From: Flavobacteriales bacterium
Lineage (GTDB): Bacteria > Bacteroidota > Bacteroidia > NS11-12g > UBA9320
Direction: 5' to 3'
Length of the DNA: 64,000 nucleotides
Assembly: GCA_020635455.1 (NCBI GenBank)
Contig: JACJZT010000006.1
Location: 124,001-188,000 of the forward strand
Below are positions 46,109 through 53,679 of this stretch, in pieces; position 1 is the first letter of the stretch, and every line of letters starts with the position of its first letter. A program made the translations under genes and the position numbers. The notes beneath the pieces were generated by a model that had not been told where the DNA came from, searched no databases, and was given only the letters and a program-made list of their open reading frames with translations.

Positions 46109-46262
46109 GAAGCATTCAGGTCGATTCCAGATACATGTTTGAAAATCCCATCTTAATTAGTCGCCCCTCACAAACCACTTAATCCATTATTTAATAATGC
46201 TTTATAGCTTAAAATGTCATTTTAATAATGCAATAATAAATTGAAATTAATTTAAAACCTTG

Positions 46263-46269
46263 CAATATT
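46263..46269 (+). repeat. Left target-site duplication of the IS21 element (CAATATT)
   Basis: CAATATT directly precedes the left end of the element and recurs at 48887-48893, directly after the right end. Seven bases is within the 4-8 bp range of IS21-family insertions. Confidence 0.85.
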
Positions 46270-46320
46270 TGTATAAACCGATCAAATTGACCACCCTAAA
46301 CCGGAGCAAATTGACCACCT
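46270..46320 (+). repeat. IS21 left end with two inward repeats
   Basis: Begins TGTATAAACC and contains two copies of AAATTGACCACC separated by TAAACCGGAGC. They are the reverse complement of the outer right-end repeats and are the likely IstA binding sites. Confidence 0.8.
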
Positions 46321-46388
46321 ATTTTGCTGGCGAAGAATTTCAAGTTCAAGGTTGTTAAAGTGTTCAAGCAAAGATATTTTTTTTGTTT

Positions 46389-47138
46389 CTAATTAAGGAT
46401 ATTTTTTAATTCACTCGTTTGTCTTTTTCTCATGGATTCTCCGGTTAGTTCAAGCCGGTGTGCATTATGCACAATTCTATCAAGGACAGCGTCAGCTATG
46501 GTTTTTTCGCCAATCACATCATGCCACATTAATACCGGTACCTGAGACGTAATAATGGTCGCTCCTTTTCCATGTCTGTCTTCAATGATCTCCATCAGTG
46601 CAGAGCGGTTTTGTGCATCTAATGGGTTCATTCCAAAGTCGTCAAGGATGAGCAATTGCTGTCGTTCTATCTTGGCAATTTCCTTGATATAGGAACCATC
46701 AGCTTTTGCCATTTTAAGTTTTGCAAACAGTTTAGGAACATTAAAGTAGCTTACCCTGTAACCAAGACTACAAGCGTGATGTCCTATGGCAGAGGCGATA
46801 TAGCTTTTGCCAATGCCCGTACATCCTGTAATGAGGATAACTTCGTTTTTATCTATGAAGGAACAATCGCTAAAACGCATCATGCTGTTTTTATCGATGT
46901 TTCGGTCGGTACTGTAAAGCATGTTTTCTAAAGATGCCTTGTAGCGGAACCGGGCGTTTTTGATTTTCAGTTCAATGTTTCTGTTTTGGCGTTCATCCCA
47001 TTCTGCTTCTATGAGTTGAGCAATCATCTCATCTGGGGTGCAATTTTCCTGACGGTTGGATTCAAGGCTTGTTTTAAACAAGCGGAACATACCGTAGAAT
47101 TTCATCTTTTTCATTTTTTCCAATGTCTGTGTGTTCAT
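46389..47138 (-). CDS. istB: IS21 helper ATPase IstB
   Basis: The 249-residue AAA+ ATPase assists the IstA transposase in choosing and delivering target DNA. Walker A is GCTGIGKSYIASAIG and Walker B LLILDDFG; an arginine-bearing block DAVLDRIVHNAHRLELTGESMRK closes the protein, all typical of IstB/DnaC-like proteins. Length is standard (about 250). It lies 26 bp downstream of istA in the same direction, as in all IS21 members. No disruption is seen. Confidence 0.95.
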   Translation of the reverse strand: MNTQTLEKMKKMKFYGMFRLFKTSLESNRQENCTPDEMIAQLIEAEWDERQNRNIELKIKNARFRYKASLENMLYSTDRNIDKNSMMRFSDCSFIDKNEVILITGCTGIGKSYIASAIGHHACSLGYRVSYFNVPKLFAKLKMAKADGSYIKEIAKIERQQLLILDDFGMNPLDAQNRSALMEIIEDRHGKGATIITSQVPVLMWHDVIGEKTIADAVLDRIVHNAHRLELTGESMRKRQTSELKNILN

Positions 47139-47164
47139 GGTTGTTTTGTTTTATGTTGTGGTTT

Positions 47165-48715
47165 TTATTGATAGTAATTTTCGCCTCTTATGTTATTGTG
47201 TAAGGGCATTTGAACTTGTCCGGACTCATCTTCCGGGGTTTGGTTGTCCAAACCTTTTTCCAGGATCTGTTGAATGGTTTTGTAGTTGTACATTTCAAAA
47301 TCGATGGCTCTCTGACAGGCTTTTATCAGGCGTTCGTTACCAACCTTCTTCGCTAAGGCCAAAATGCCCACACAGGACTTGTAGGCTTGTTCAGGATGCT
47401 GTTTTTTGTCGAGGATATGAAAGATATACGTCTTCACATCTTTGTGTATGGATTCAGCCCAGCTTAAAAACCGCTTAGGGGTCCAGTCTGCAATAAACTT
47501 GTGGGTCGATGCCAAATGTTCCCTGTCGGTGGTATAATTGTATGGGCTTACCAGTCGCTTGTGATGGGCTATGCACTCATAATGATAAAATATCTCAACG
47601 GTTTTAAGACCATACATCAACTTCACTTTTTTACCAATAAACTTGTACGGGACGCTATAGTAATGTTTATCTACACTTAGGCATACATGGCCATTTTTCA
47701 TAACCGTTGCATAGAGATGTTTCTTTAGCTCATATTTCAACGGAGGTAATGGCTGAAGGGTATGTCGCTCAATATCTTCAAACTGTATTCTACGGCTGTA
47801 ATTCCTTCCTTTTAACAAGACGTTATTTAGTTCCTCGTTAAGTGGTCTGATGGCAGCATTCAACTCTTCCAGAGAGAAGAAGACCTGCCCCCTTAATCTG
47901 GCATAAATACGCGAATAGATAATTTTTACAGCCCCCTCTACCAATGCCTTGTCTCTTGGGCGATATGCCCTTGCAGGTAAGATGGTACTGCAGTAATGAT
48001 CGGCAAAATCAGCAAAGGTTTCATTGATTGTAGGCTCATACTTGCTGCTTTTTATAACCGCTGATTTTAAGTTATCAGGAACAATCGCAGCAGGCACTCC
48101 TCCGTAATAATGTAATGCTGCTTCACAAGCCCCTATAAAGTCTTCCTTCTGTTGGCTCATCACAGCCTCTACATAGGTAAGTTGACTGGCTCCAAGTATG
48201 GATGCAAAAACTTCAACTTCCTTAACCTCTCCACTTAGTTTATCAACGATAGAGAGCTTGTCGCCAGCAAAATCTACGAACATTTTGTCTCCGGCTTTAT
48301 GCTCCATGCGCATCGTTGGGTTAACCTGGGCTTTCCAAAGAGTATAATAATGATTGAACTGGCTGATTTTTAAACCGTCAGGATGCTGGTTTATGTAGTC
48401 TTCCCATAATAATTGTCTGGTAACACCTTTAATTTTTAACTCTTTGTCTATTTTGGGAAAGAGTTGGATCAGGGTTTGAACCTTAGGATTGGATGGTTCT
48501 TCTTCCGGCTTTACAAACAACACATCAAGATCCTTATCCAACATGCCGTTTAGATCTTCGTAGGTTAACCCACTGGCAATAAACTTTGCAATATATTTCT
48601 TTAAAGAGTTACGAGAAATGCCTGTTAATTCGGCTATACGGAGCTTACTGATACCCTGGGTATGTAAGCGGATGATTTGTCTAATTTTACTCATACTGAT
48701 TGATTTGTTTGCCAT
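47165..48715 (-). CDS. istA: IS21 transposase IstA
   Basis: The 516-residue DDE transposase is complete. The N-terminus is a helix-turn-helix region (SKIRQIIRLHTQGISKLRIAELTGISRNSLKKYI). The rve-type catalytic core has D148 (FVDFAGDK), D214 (VPDNLKSAV) and E260 (KALVEGAV). A beta-barrel-like C-terminal part follows (KHYYSVPYKFIGKKVKL). It binds the repeated GGTGGTCA sites at the element ends and cuts and joins DNA. The first ATG is 70 bp inside the right-end repeats. No frameshift is present. Confidence 0.95.
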   Translation of the reverse strand: MANKSISMSKIRQIIRLHTQGISKLRIAELTGISRNSLKKYIAKFIASGLTYEDLNGMLDKDLDVLFVKPEEEPSNPKVQTLIQLFPKIDKELKIKGVTRQLLWEDYINQHPDGLKISQFNHYYTLWKAQVNPTMRMEHKAGDKMFVDFAGDKLSIVDKLSGEVKEVEVFASILGASQLTYVEAVMSQQKEDFIGACEAALHYYGGVPAAIVPDNLKSAVIKSSKYEPTINETFADFADHYCSTILPARAYRPRDKALVEGAVKIIYSRIYARLRGQVFFSLEELNAAIRPLNEELNNVLLKGRNYSRRIQFEDIERHTLQPLPPLKYELKKHLYATVMKNGHVCLSVDKHYYSVPYKFIGKKVKLMYGLKTVEIFYHYECIAHHKRLVSPYNYTTDREHLASTHKFIADWTPKRFLSWAESIHKDVKTYIFHILDKKQHPEQAYKSCVGILALAKKVGNERLIKACQRAIDFEMYNYKTIQQILEKGLDNQTPEDESGQVQMPLHNNIRGENYYQ

Positions 48716-48789
48716 TTTTAGATTAAGTTTGTTTAAGGAAACTTAATCCAAAATGAACCATTAACAGTATGAACTTTTATCCTTTTTCA

Positions 48790-48886
48790 GGTGGTCAATT
48801 TGCTCCGGTTTGGGGTGGTCAGTTTCAACCGGTGAAGGTGGTCAGTTTAAATCGGTCTGAGGTGGTCAATTTCACCGTTCCCTCCA
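48790..48886 (+). repeat. IS21 right end with four repeats
   Basis: Four copies of GGTGGTCA(A/G)TTT are spaced about 23-24 bp apart, and the end reads CCCTCCA. This is the end next to istA, so its promoter and regulation by IstA binding probably also lie here. Confidence 0.8.
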
Positions 48887-48893
48887 CAATATT
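48887..48893 (+). repeat. Right target-site duplication of the IS21 element (CAATATT)
   Basis: Second copy of CAATATT, directly after the terminal CCCTCCA of the element. It marks the exact insertion point. Confidence 0.85.
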
Positions 48894-49231
48894 CTCTTAT
48901 ATATTATGAGTATTCTGTAAAAAGAATTTTTTTCAAAAGCTGAATAAAAAAGTAATTTAACAAGAAAAATATTCGGATATAGAATGGTGCGGAGGTCTGC
49001 CAAAAAGACGGGGGCGGCGCTGGGATGCGGGATGGAGTATTTTTTTGGCTTGAAATGAATTTCATTCATGAACGCAATTGAAATAAGCTTAAACGGGTGA
49101 ATAATTTTTTGCTCACGTTTTTTTTCAAGAAAAAAAGTGAGTCGGGTTATAGGGCTGAAAGCCCTAATCGAAGCAAACTCAAATCCACTTTGTGAGGATA
49201 GACTAATTATTGTGTATCCAAAACTCGAAAA
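48894..49231. other. 338-bp non-coding stretch with hairpins and a GC-rich patch
   Basis: I see no convincing gene. From left to right there is an A+T-rich lead, a GC-rich patch at about 48986-49036 (GACGGGGGCGGCGCTGGGAT) that stands out from its surroundings, an AT-stem hairpin at 49112-49141 (CTCAC...GTGAG around T and A runs), and a short perfect hairpin at 49150-49166 (TAGGGCT, loop GAA, AGCCCTA). The hairpins lie 65-120 bp after the end of the bestrophin gene and could end its transcript. The whole may be a dispersed repeat; that needs genome comparison. Confidence 0.45.
49112..49141 (-). terminator. Possible terminator after the bestrophin gene
   Basis: On the minus strand CTCAC + T7 CTTG A8 + CGTGAG forms a long stem with a single bulged base. 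It is AT-rich, so it is not a classic GC stem, but it is the strongest fold downstream of the minus-strand operon. Confidence 0.35.
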
Positions 49232-50218
49232 TTACATCAGAAAACCGTTTTCGTCCTTAATTGCAGGAGGGATTTCGGTGTCGTTTATCATTTCTCTCAG
49301 ATCTATTTCAATGGCCCTTGAAATGGAAGTAATAGGGACATCGTTATACGTACCCTCGAATGGGTTTTCGGAGTAATCACCAATTTTTTCCATTAAAAAA
49401 AAGATCCAGATTATTAAGGCAGAAAACAATGGACTGATCCAGAACGACCAGCCTTTGTCCTGATGAAAAATATCCATTAAACCTAATGGAAGTAATATAC
49501 TGAATACGAAGGTTAGCCAAAGTGCCGTAGAGGCATATTGTCGGGGAAAAGGAAAATTTTTAATTCTTTCGGATTTTCCCTGATCTTCAAAAAAGCCTGT
49601 CATTAACTGATGCAATTCCATGTGCCGAAAATCTTCAAAGTAATTCTGATTTCGAAGCTCCTGAAGACGTTCACCCTGAACTCTCAATATCTGGGTGGCA
49701 ATGTTTGTTCTGCTTACCAGGCGATTCATTTCATCCTCCTTCATATATTTGATCAATTCAGCATCCAGTTTTTCGAAATATTCTTCACAAACAGTTGGTG
49801 CATACATTCCGTTCAAACGACTTTCAATATGTTCCCATGGACGGCTTAATCTCAATTGATGTCGCAGTGCTGTAAGCCATGCTATGTGCCTGTAAATAAG
49901 CTCTTTTTGAATTTTTTCCTTTTCTTCACCGTTTACAAATGAAACAACCGCCATGCCAAAACTTCGGCTGTTAATTACAATACTTCCCCAGATCTTGCGA
50001 GCTTCCCAGGTACGGTCGTACGAACTGTTGTTCTTAAAACCGAGGTAAAAGGCCACGGCAATACCTATAATGCTTATGGGTTGCCAGGGAACGGATAATT
50101 TTACACTTGTGAATTCAGTCAGTAAGCAAATTACCAAAGAGTAAATCAGACCAATGACGAACGGCTTTTTCGACCAGTTGAAGGTCATCAGGAATCCGTA
50201 ATTTCTTCTTATGTACAT
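49232..50218 (-). CDS. Bestrophin-family (UPF0187) anion channel-like membrane protein
   Basis: The 328-residue protein matches bacterial bestrophin homologues. It opens with FNWSKKPFVIGLIYSLVICL (helix 1), then VPWQPISIIGIAVAFYLGFKNNSSYDRTWEARKIWGSIVINSR, the most conserved block of the family. A helical cytoplasmic part follows, then STALWLTFVFSILLPLGLMD and FWISPLFSALIIWIFFLMEKIGDYSENPFEGTYNDVPI. Bacterial members form pentameric channels in the inner membrane. The ATG at 50218 is right at the start of the family. It lies 46 bp downstream of the CorA-like gene. The ion and physiological role are not evident. Confidence 0.87.
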   Translation of the reverse strand: MYIRRNYGFLMTFNWSKKPFVIGLIYSLVICLLTEFTSVKLSVPWQPISIIGIAVAFYLGFKNNSSYDRTWEARKIWGSIVINSRSFGMAVVSFVNGEEKEKIQKELIYRHIAWLTALRHQLRLSRPWEHIESRLNGMYAPTVCEEYFEKLDAELIKYMKEDEMNRLVSRTNIATQILRVQGERLQELRNQNYFEDFRHMELHQLMTGFFEDQGKSERIKNFPFPRQYASTALWLTFVFSILLPLGLMDIFHQDKGWSFWISPLFSALIIWIFFLMEKIGDYSENPFEGTYNDVPITSISRAIEIDLREMINDTEIPPAIKDENGFLM

Positions 50219-50264
50219 TAAGTGTTCTTTTAATTAATTTTTTAGGTAAGCATTTTGATGGTGT

Positions 50265-51377
50265 TCAGAACCATTTTTTTCGTTTAAAATAGATCAACAT
50301 AAAAACCGCCACCAACAGCATAACACCCAACATTATGTAATAGCTGTATTTATAATGCAATTCCGGAAGCACATCAAAATTGGTACCATAGATCCCGGCA
50401 ATAAAAGTTAGTGGAATGAAGATCACTGAAAACACAGTAAGAAACTTCATGATATCGTTAAGTTTGCTACTGATGGTTGTGTGATAAATATTCAGTTGGT
50501 CGGAAAGCATTTCCCTGTAATTATCGGATGCATCGCTGGCCTGATTGATGTTGGCTACAAGTTCCTGAAAGTGCAGATCGTTATTTTCATCTATAAAATC
50601 GGATTCCATCTTTGCAAGGGTCAGAATCATTTCTCTGGCAGGTTTGATGTTTCTTCTTATAAAATTAAGTTCTCTTTTTCGTTTGTAAATTGCATCGATG
50701 GTAGACTGTCTGGGTTGACTTATAAGCCTTTCTTCCTGGGCTTCGATCTTGTCTCCAAGTGTACTGATCGCATACAAATAATTGTCGATTACGATATCCA
50801 GTAATGCGAATGCCAGGTAATCGGTACCATTGGTCCTTATCCTTTTTTTCTGCTTGCGTATCCTTTCTCTGATCGGTTCAAATACATCTCCTTTTTTCTC
50901 CTGAAACGACAGTATGAACTTCTCACTAAAAATAAGGCTTAAGTTTTCTACTTCTACCGGGTCTTTCTCCGAATTTTGCTGAAGCATTTTTATTGAGATG
51001 AACATGCAGGTATCGTTCTCAAAAACTCTGGGCCTGGCTGAAGTGTTCATTACATCGGCAAGCATCATCTTATCGATGTCGTAGCCAAGGGCAATGCTTT
51101 CCATAATTTCAGGATTATGGATCCCGTCAATGTTGAGCCAGGTTACTGAATTTTTGTTTTTATATTTTAAAGTTTCTTCAATGCTTTTTGGGTTTTCTTC
51201 AAGCAGGTTGTCGGCATCAAAATTAAAAAGTGTGAATTCTACCGTTTCTGTTTTTTTTTCTCCCCTGAATACGAGATCATAAGGAGAAATACCGATATCT
51301 TTCTTTGGTACTCTAAAGAATTTTACAACGTTCTTATTGATATCAATAATATCGATCAGGTCTTTTGCTTTCAGCAT
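50265..51377 (-). CDS. corA: CorA-family magnesium/cobalt transporter with GTN in place of GMN
   Basis: A long cytoplasmic N-terminal region (EKFILSFQEKKGDVFEPIRERI, DIVIDNYLYAISTLGDKIEAQEE) is followed by a helical stalk and two C-terminal membrane helices (FLTVFSVIFIPLTFIAGIYG and YYIMLGVMLLVAVFMLIYF), ending in basic KRKKWF. This is the CorA/2-TM-GxN layout. The signature between the helices reads YGTNFD rather than the usual YGMNF. The start is placed at 51377 (MLKAKDLIDII); an upstream ATG-like extension of nine residues is less likely. About 370 residues is normal. It imports divalent metal, probably Mg2+, with Thr in the selectivity loop an oddity. Confidence 0.87.
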   Translation of the reverse strand: MLKAKDLIDIIDINKNVVKFFRVPKKDIGISPYDLVFRGEKKTETVEFTLFNFDADNLLEENPKSIEETLKYKNKNSVTWLNIDGIHNPEIMESIALGYDIDKMMLADVMNTSARPRVFENDTCMFISIKMLQQNSEKDPVEVENLSLIFSEKFILSFQEKKGDVFEPIRERIRKQKKRIRTNGTDYLAFALLDIVIDNYLYAISTLGDKIEAQEERLISQPRQSTIDAIYKRKRELNFIRRNIKPAREMILTLAKMESDFIDENNDLHFQELVANINQASDASDNYREMLSDQLNIYHTTISSKLNDIMKFLTVFSVIFIPLTFIAGIYGTNFDVLPELHYKYSYYIMLGVMLLVAVFMLIYFKRKKWF

Positions 51378-51447
51378 GGTGCTCTGCTCAAAAATACAAT
51401 TCAAATTTAAACAATTCAGAAAAGCTTCCTAAGCGGAAGAAACAGAA

Positions 51448-51855
51448 TTAGTGCGATTCGGAAACCGGTTCGCCTGCTATGGGATCGAATTTGCGGTAAG
51501 GCGCAACAAGATACATTAATAAGAGTCTTGAGAACCTCGTCATTAACGGCATTAAGATCAGGGTAAGTAATATGATCACCATTATGTAAACCCAGAGGTC
51601 GGGGTCATTGAAAAAGAAGAAAAGTGAGAATCCCGCAATTATTGAGACTCCTACATTCAATGCGTAACTAAAATACATTGCACCCCAGAAAAAACCGGGT
51701 TCTGGTTCCAGTTTTACACCGCAATGAGGACAATGATCATGAACCTCACTAAAGTTAAGAATCGAATAAAAAGGATGTGAAAACACATTTCCTTTTCTAC
51801 ATCGCGGACATTTCCCGCGAATAAGAGAAACAACTTTGCCGGGACCTGAAGACAC
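51448..51855 (-). CDS. DUF983 zinc-ribbon membrane protein
   Basis: The 135-residue protein has two Cys pairs near the N-terminus (CPRC and CPHC, about residues 16-19 and 42-45), a likely zinc ribbon, followed by two membrane helices (FFWGAMYFSYALNVGVSIIAGF and DLWVYIMVIILLTLILMP). This is the DUF983 layout, often found near cytochrome oxidase genes. It starts with GTG that overlaps the stop codon of the upstream gene by one base, so translation is coupled. Function is unknown; a part in oxidase assembly is inferred from position. Confidence 0.85.
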   Translation of the reverse strand: MSSGPGKVVSLIRGKCPRCRKGNVFSHPFYSILNFSEVHDHCPHCGVKLEPEPGFFWGAMYFSYALNVGVSIIAGFSLFFFFNDPDLWVYIMVIILLTLILMPLMTRFSRLLLMYLVAPYRKFDPIAGEPVSESH

Positions 51856-52097
51856 TATTTTTTTAGTCTTTTTTTACGGTTAATCCTGTACCAGCCAAAA
51901 CCAATAATACCGGCAGCAACGTAAGGTGCACTCAAGAGATACAGAATGCCATGGTTGAGACCTTTTCCAACATTACTGTCCTTGTTTTTCATTGAACTTT
52001 CAACAGCGGTCCTGCACATCGGACATTGAGCCTGAACTTCGGTTGCAGCGGAAAATATCAGAAGAAAAAGAACTAGAATTAAAAAGTGTTTTTTCAT
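51855..52097 (-). CDS. Small membrane protein with CPMC motif in the oxidase operon (80 aa)
   Basis: I start it at 52097, where MKKHFLILVLFLLIFSAATEVQA forms a clear signal sequence; a longer frame to 52178 runs into the upstream gene. The mature part starts AQCPMCRTAVESSMKN, then a single membrane helix (LNHGILYLLSAPYVAAGIIGFGWY) and a basic tail (RINRKKRLKK). The N-terminal CPMC would face the periplasm. Lying between DUF420 and DUF983 in the oxidase operon, a copper-handling or redox role is plausible but only inferred. I know no name for it. Confidence 0.75.
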   Translation of the reverse strand: MKKHFLILVLFLLIFSAATEVQAQCPMCRTAVESSMKNKDSNVGKGLNHGILYLLSAPYVAAGIIGFGWYRINRKKRLKK

Positions 52098-52128
52098 AGA
52101 AGATCTATAAGCTACAACAAAGATACGA

Positions 52129-52674
52129 TCAATTTGGGAAGTTATAAAACGGTGCCAGCAATAAATAAACCAAAACACCGGTGAAAGTTACATACAGCCA
52201 GATCGGATAACTCCATCGAACGATCTTTCGGTGTTTTGCCCGCATATCATTTAGTCCAAAGTAAAAGGATAAAAGTACAATGGGTAAAACGATTGCAGCA
52301 AGCACGATGTGGGTAATAAGAATGAAGTAATACAGATATCTCATCCAGCCTTCGCCGCCATAACTAGTTTCAGGAACCAAATAATGATAAGTTACATAAG
52401 AAATAAGGAATAGGGCTGAAAGGAAAAAAGCACTTAAATTGAGTGCTTTATGAACTGCTATGTTTTTTTTTCTGATAAAATAAAAGGAAGCCAGCAATAA
52501 ACAAAAACATGTGCCATTGATCAGTGCATTGAGTCCGGGCAATAAATAAGCGAAAGAAGGTATTTGTTCGGGTACCGGAAAAAACCGTTTGTTCAGAAGA
52601 ATGACAAGCAAGAAAACCAGTACGGATATTGAAAGGACCAATCTGAAAACAAACTTTTCGTTACTTTTTATCAC
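52129..52674 (-). CDS. DUF420 membrane protein (CtaM/YozB-like), oxidase assembly
   Basis: The 181-residue protein has about five membrane helices and the family blocks YLLPGLNALINGTCFCLLL, VHKALNLSAFFLSALFLISYVTYHY, HIVLAAIVLPIVLLSFYFGL and RKIVRWSYPIWLYVTFTGVLVYLLL. Relatives (CtaM) are needed to mature aa3-type oxidases in Firmicutes. Its start overlaps the SCO gene by 14 bp. Position among oxidase assembly genes supports the role. Confidence 0.88.
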   Translation of the reverse strand: MIKSNEKFVFRLVLSISVLVFLLVILLNKRFFPVPEQIPSFAYLLPGLNALINGTCFCLLLASFYFIRKKNIAVHKALNLSAFFLSALFLISYVTYHYLVPETSYGGEGWMRYLYYFILITHIVLAAIVLPIVLLSFYFGLNDMRAKHRKIVRWSYPIWLYVTFTGVLVYLLLAPFYNFPN

Positions 52675-53305
52675 TGTATTCTTTAATTAATATGGTAATT
52701 GCATCCTGCAGTTCTTTGATGCTTTCATAGTCGTGAGAATCGTAGATCCCCCTTATGTGTTTTTCTTTGTCAACCAGAACCAGTTTTTCGCTGTGAATAA
52801 AAGTGGAAGGTTTGTCGCCTTCAACGGCAACGGCTTTGTAAGAATTTTCAGCCAGATCGTAAATATCCTTTTTCCTTCCGGTTACAAAATACCAGATGGA
52901 GTCATCAACATGCATTTTGAGGGCATATTCCTTAAGCACCTCAACCGAATCGTGTTCAGGGTGAACCGTATGAGAGATGAATTTAATGTCGGGATGTTTT
53001 TTAAATTTTTCATAAACAAGATGAAGGTTGCGATTCATTTTTGGGCACACATCCGGACAGGTTGTAAAAAAGAAATTGGCCACGTATATCTTCTGATCAA
53101 AAGTAGAACTGTTCACACTGTCGCCATTTTGATCGACGAATGAAAAATCGGGTACCAGCCAAGGAGTGGTATCTCCGGTCATTTCAACATCTCCGAGTAC
53201 AGGTAGTTTGTGATACCTGACCTCACCGTATTTCCAGAACAATCCCCAGATTGCCGGTGCGAGTAAGATGATGAATAAAATGGAAAATTTAAGTGGTTTG
53301 CTCAT
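52661..53305 (-). CDS. SCO1/SenC-type copper chaperone for cytochrome oxidase
   Basis: The 214-residue protein has one N-terminal membrane helix (FSILFIILLAPAIWGLFW) and a thioredoxin-like domain outside. Copper ligands are visible: C83 and C87 in CPDVCPKM and H171 in STFIHSEK. It delivers copper to the CuA site of subunit II. The start codon directly abuts the stop of subunit IV, and the end overlaps DUF420. Size and motifs are normal for the family. Confidence 0.94.
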   Translation of the reverse strand: MSKPLKFSILFIILLAPAIWGLFWKYGEVRYHKLPVLGDVEMTGDTTPWLVPDFSFVDQNGDSVNSSTFDQKIYVANFFFTTCPDVCPKMNRNLHLVYEKFKKHPDIKFISHTVHPEHDSVEVLKEYALKMHVDDSIWYFVTGRKKDIYDLAENSYKAVAVEGDKPSTFIHSEKLVLVDKEKHIRGIYDSHDYESIKELQDAITILIKEYSDKK

Positions 53306-53641
53306 TTAGGGATTGAGAAGCCAGAAGTTTCCTTCATACAGAAGGCCGGCTATTAATCCTAATACAAATAAAAGCGGAACCAGAATGCATGCTGCAAGGT
53401 CAATTTTCTCATGCTTCATGTGCATGAAAGAAGCAACAATATAATACGCTTTAACAATACCCAGAACAATAAAGATAAAGTTTCTGAACCCTGTAAGAGG
53501 CATGGTAAAATACAGAATAATATCGACTACCGTAAGCACGGTCAAAATGGTAAGAGTTCTCCATATTTCGGAAGTTCCATGACTTTCTACATGTGGAACG
53601 TATGAAATTGGTTCGTATTCTTCAGAATTTTTATAATGCAT
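53306..53641 (-). CDS. Cytochrome c oxidase subunit IV
   Basis: I place the start at 53641 (MHYKNSEEYEPISYVPHVES), about 110 residues; the open frame to 53716 extends into the subunit III gene. Three membrane helices follow: IWRTLTILTVLTVVDIILYF, FRNFIFIVLGIVKAYYIVASFMHM and AACILVPLLFVLGLIAGLLY. The VKAYYIVASFMHMKHE block is typical of the prokaryotic COX IV (CyoD-like) family. It stabilizes the oxidase. Confidence 0.9.
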   Translation of the reverse strand: MHYKNSEEYEPISYVPHVESHGTSEIWRTLTILTVLTVVDIILYFTMPLTGFRNFIFIVLGIVKAYYIVASFMHMKHEKIDLAACILVPLLFVLGLIAGLLYEGNFWLLNP

Positions 53642-53679
53642 TTTTATAAAATTAAATTGTATAAGGTTAAAATTATATC

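Larger units (their letters stand above)
46027..46269. other. Upstream region of the symporter up to the IS element
   Basis: No gene is seen here. It is A+T-rich. It holds the candidate promoter, a direct repeat TTTAATAATGC at 46190-46200 and 46221-46231 (possible operator, unproven), and the left copy of the IS target duplication. Confidence 0.5.
46270..48886 (-). mobile_element. Complete IS21-family insertion sequence (2,617 bp)
   Basis: The element has two genes on the minus strand, istA (transposase) then istB (ATPase), 26 bp apart. Both ends start with TG (read inward), have imperfect 26-bp inverted repeats sharing AAATTGACCACC, and are flanked by the 7-bp duplication CAATATT. Inside the ends are repeated copies of GGTGGTCA(A/G)TTT: four at the right end (about 48790, 48814, 48837, 48861) and two, inverted, at the left (46283-46320), the multiple-repeat arrangement typical of IS21. 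Both reading frames are whole, so it may still be active. Its genes point toward the symporter. Confidence 0.93.

Noticed and set aside
48872..49069. 65-codon minus-strand frame at the right IS end
   Set aside because: It runs across the IS/target junction and shows no domain, so it was created by the insertion.
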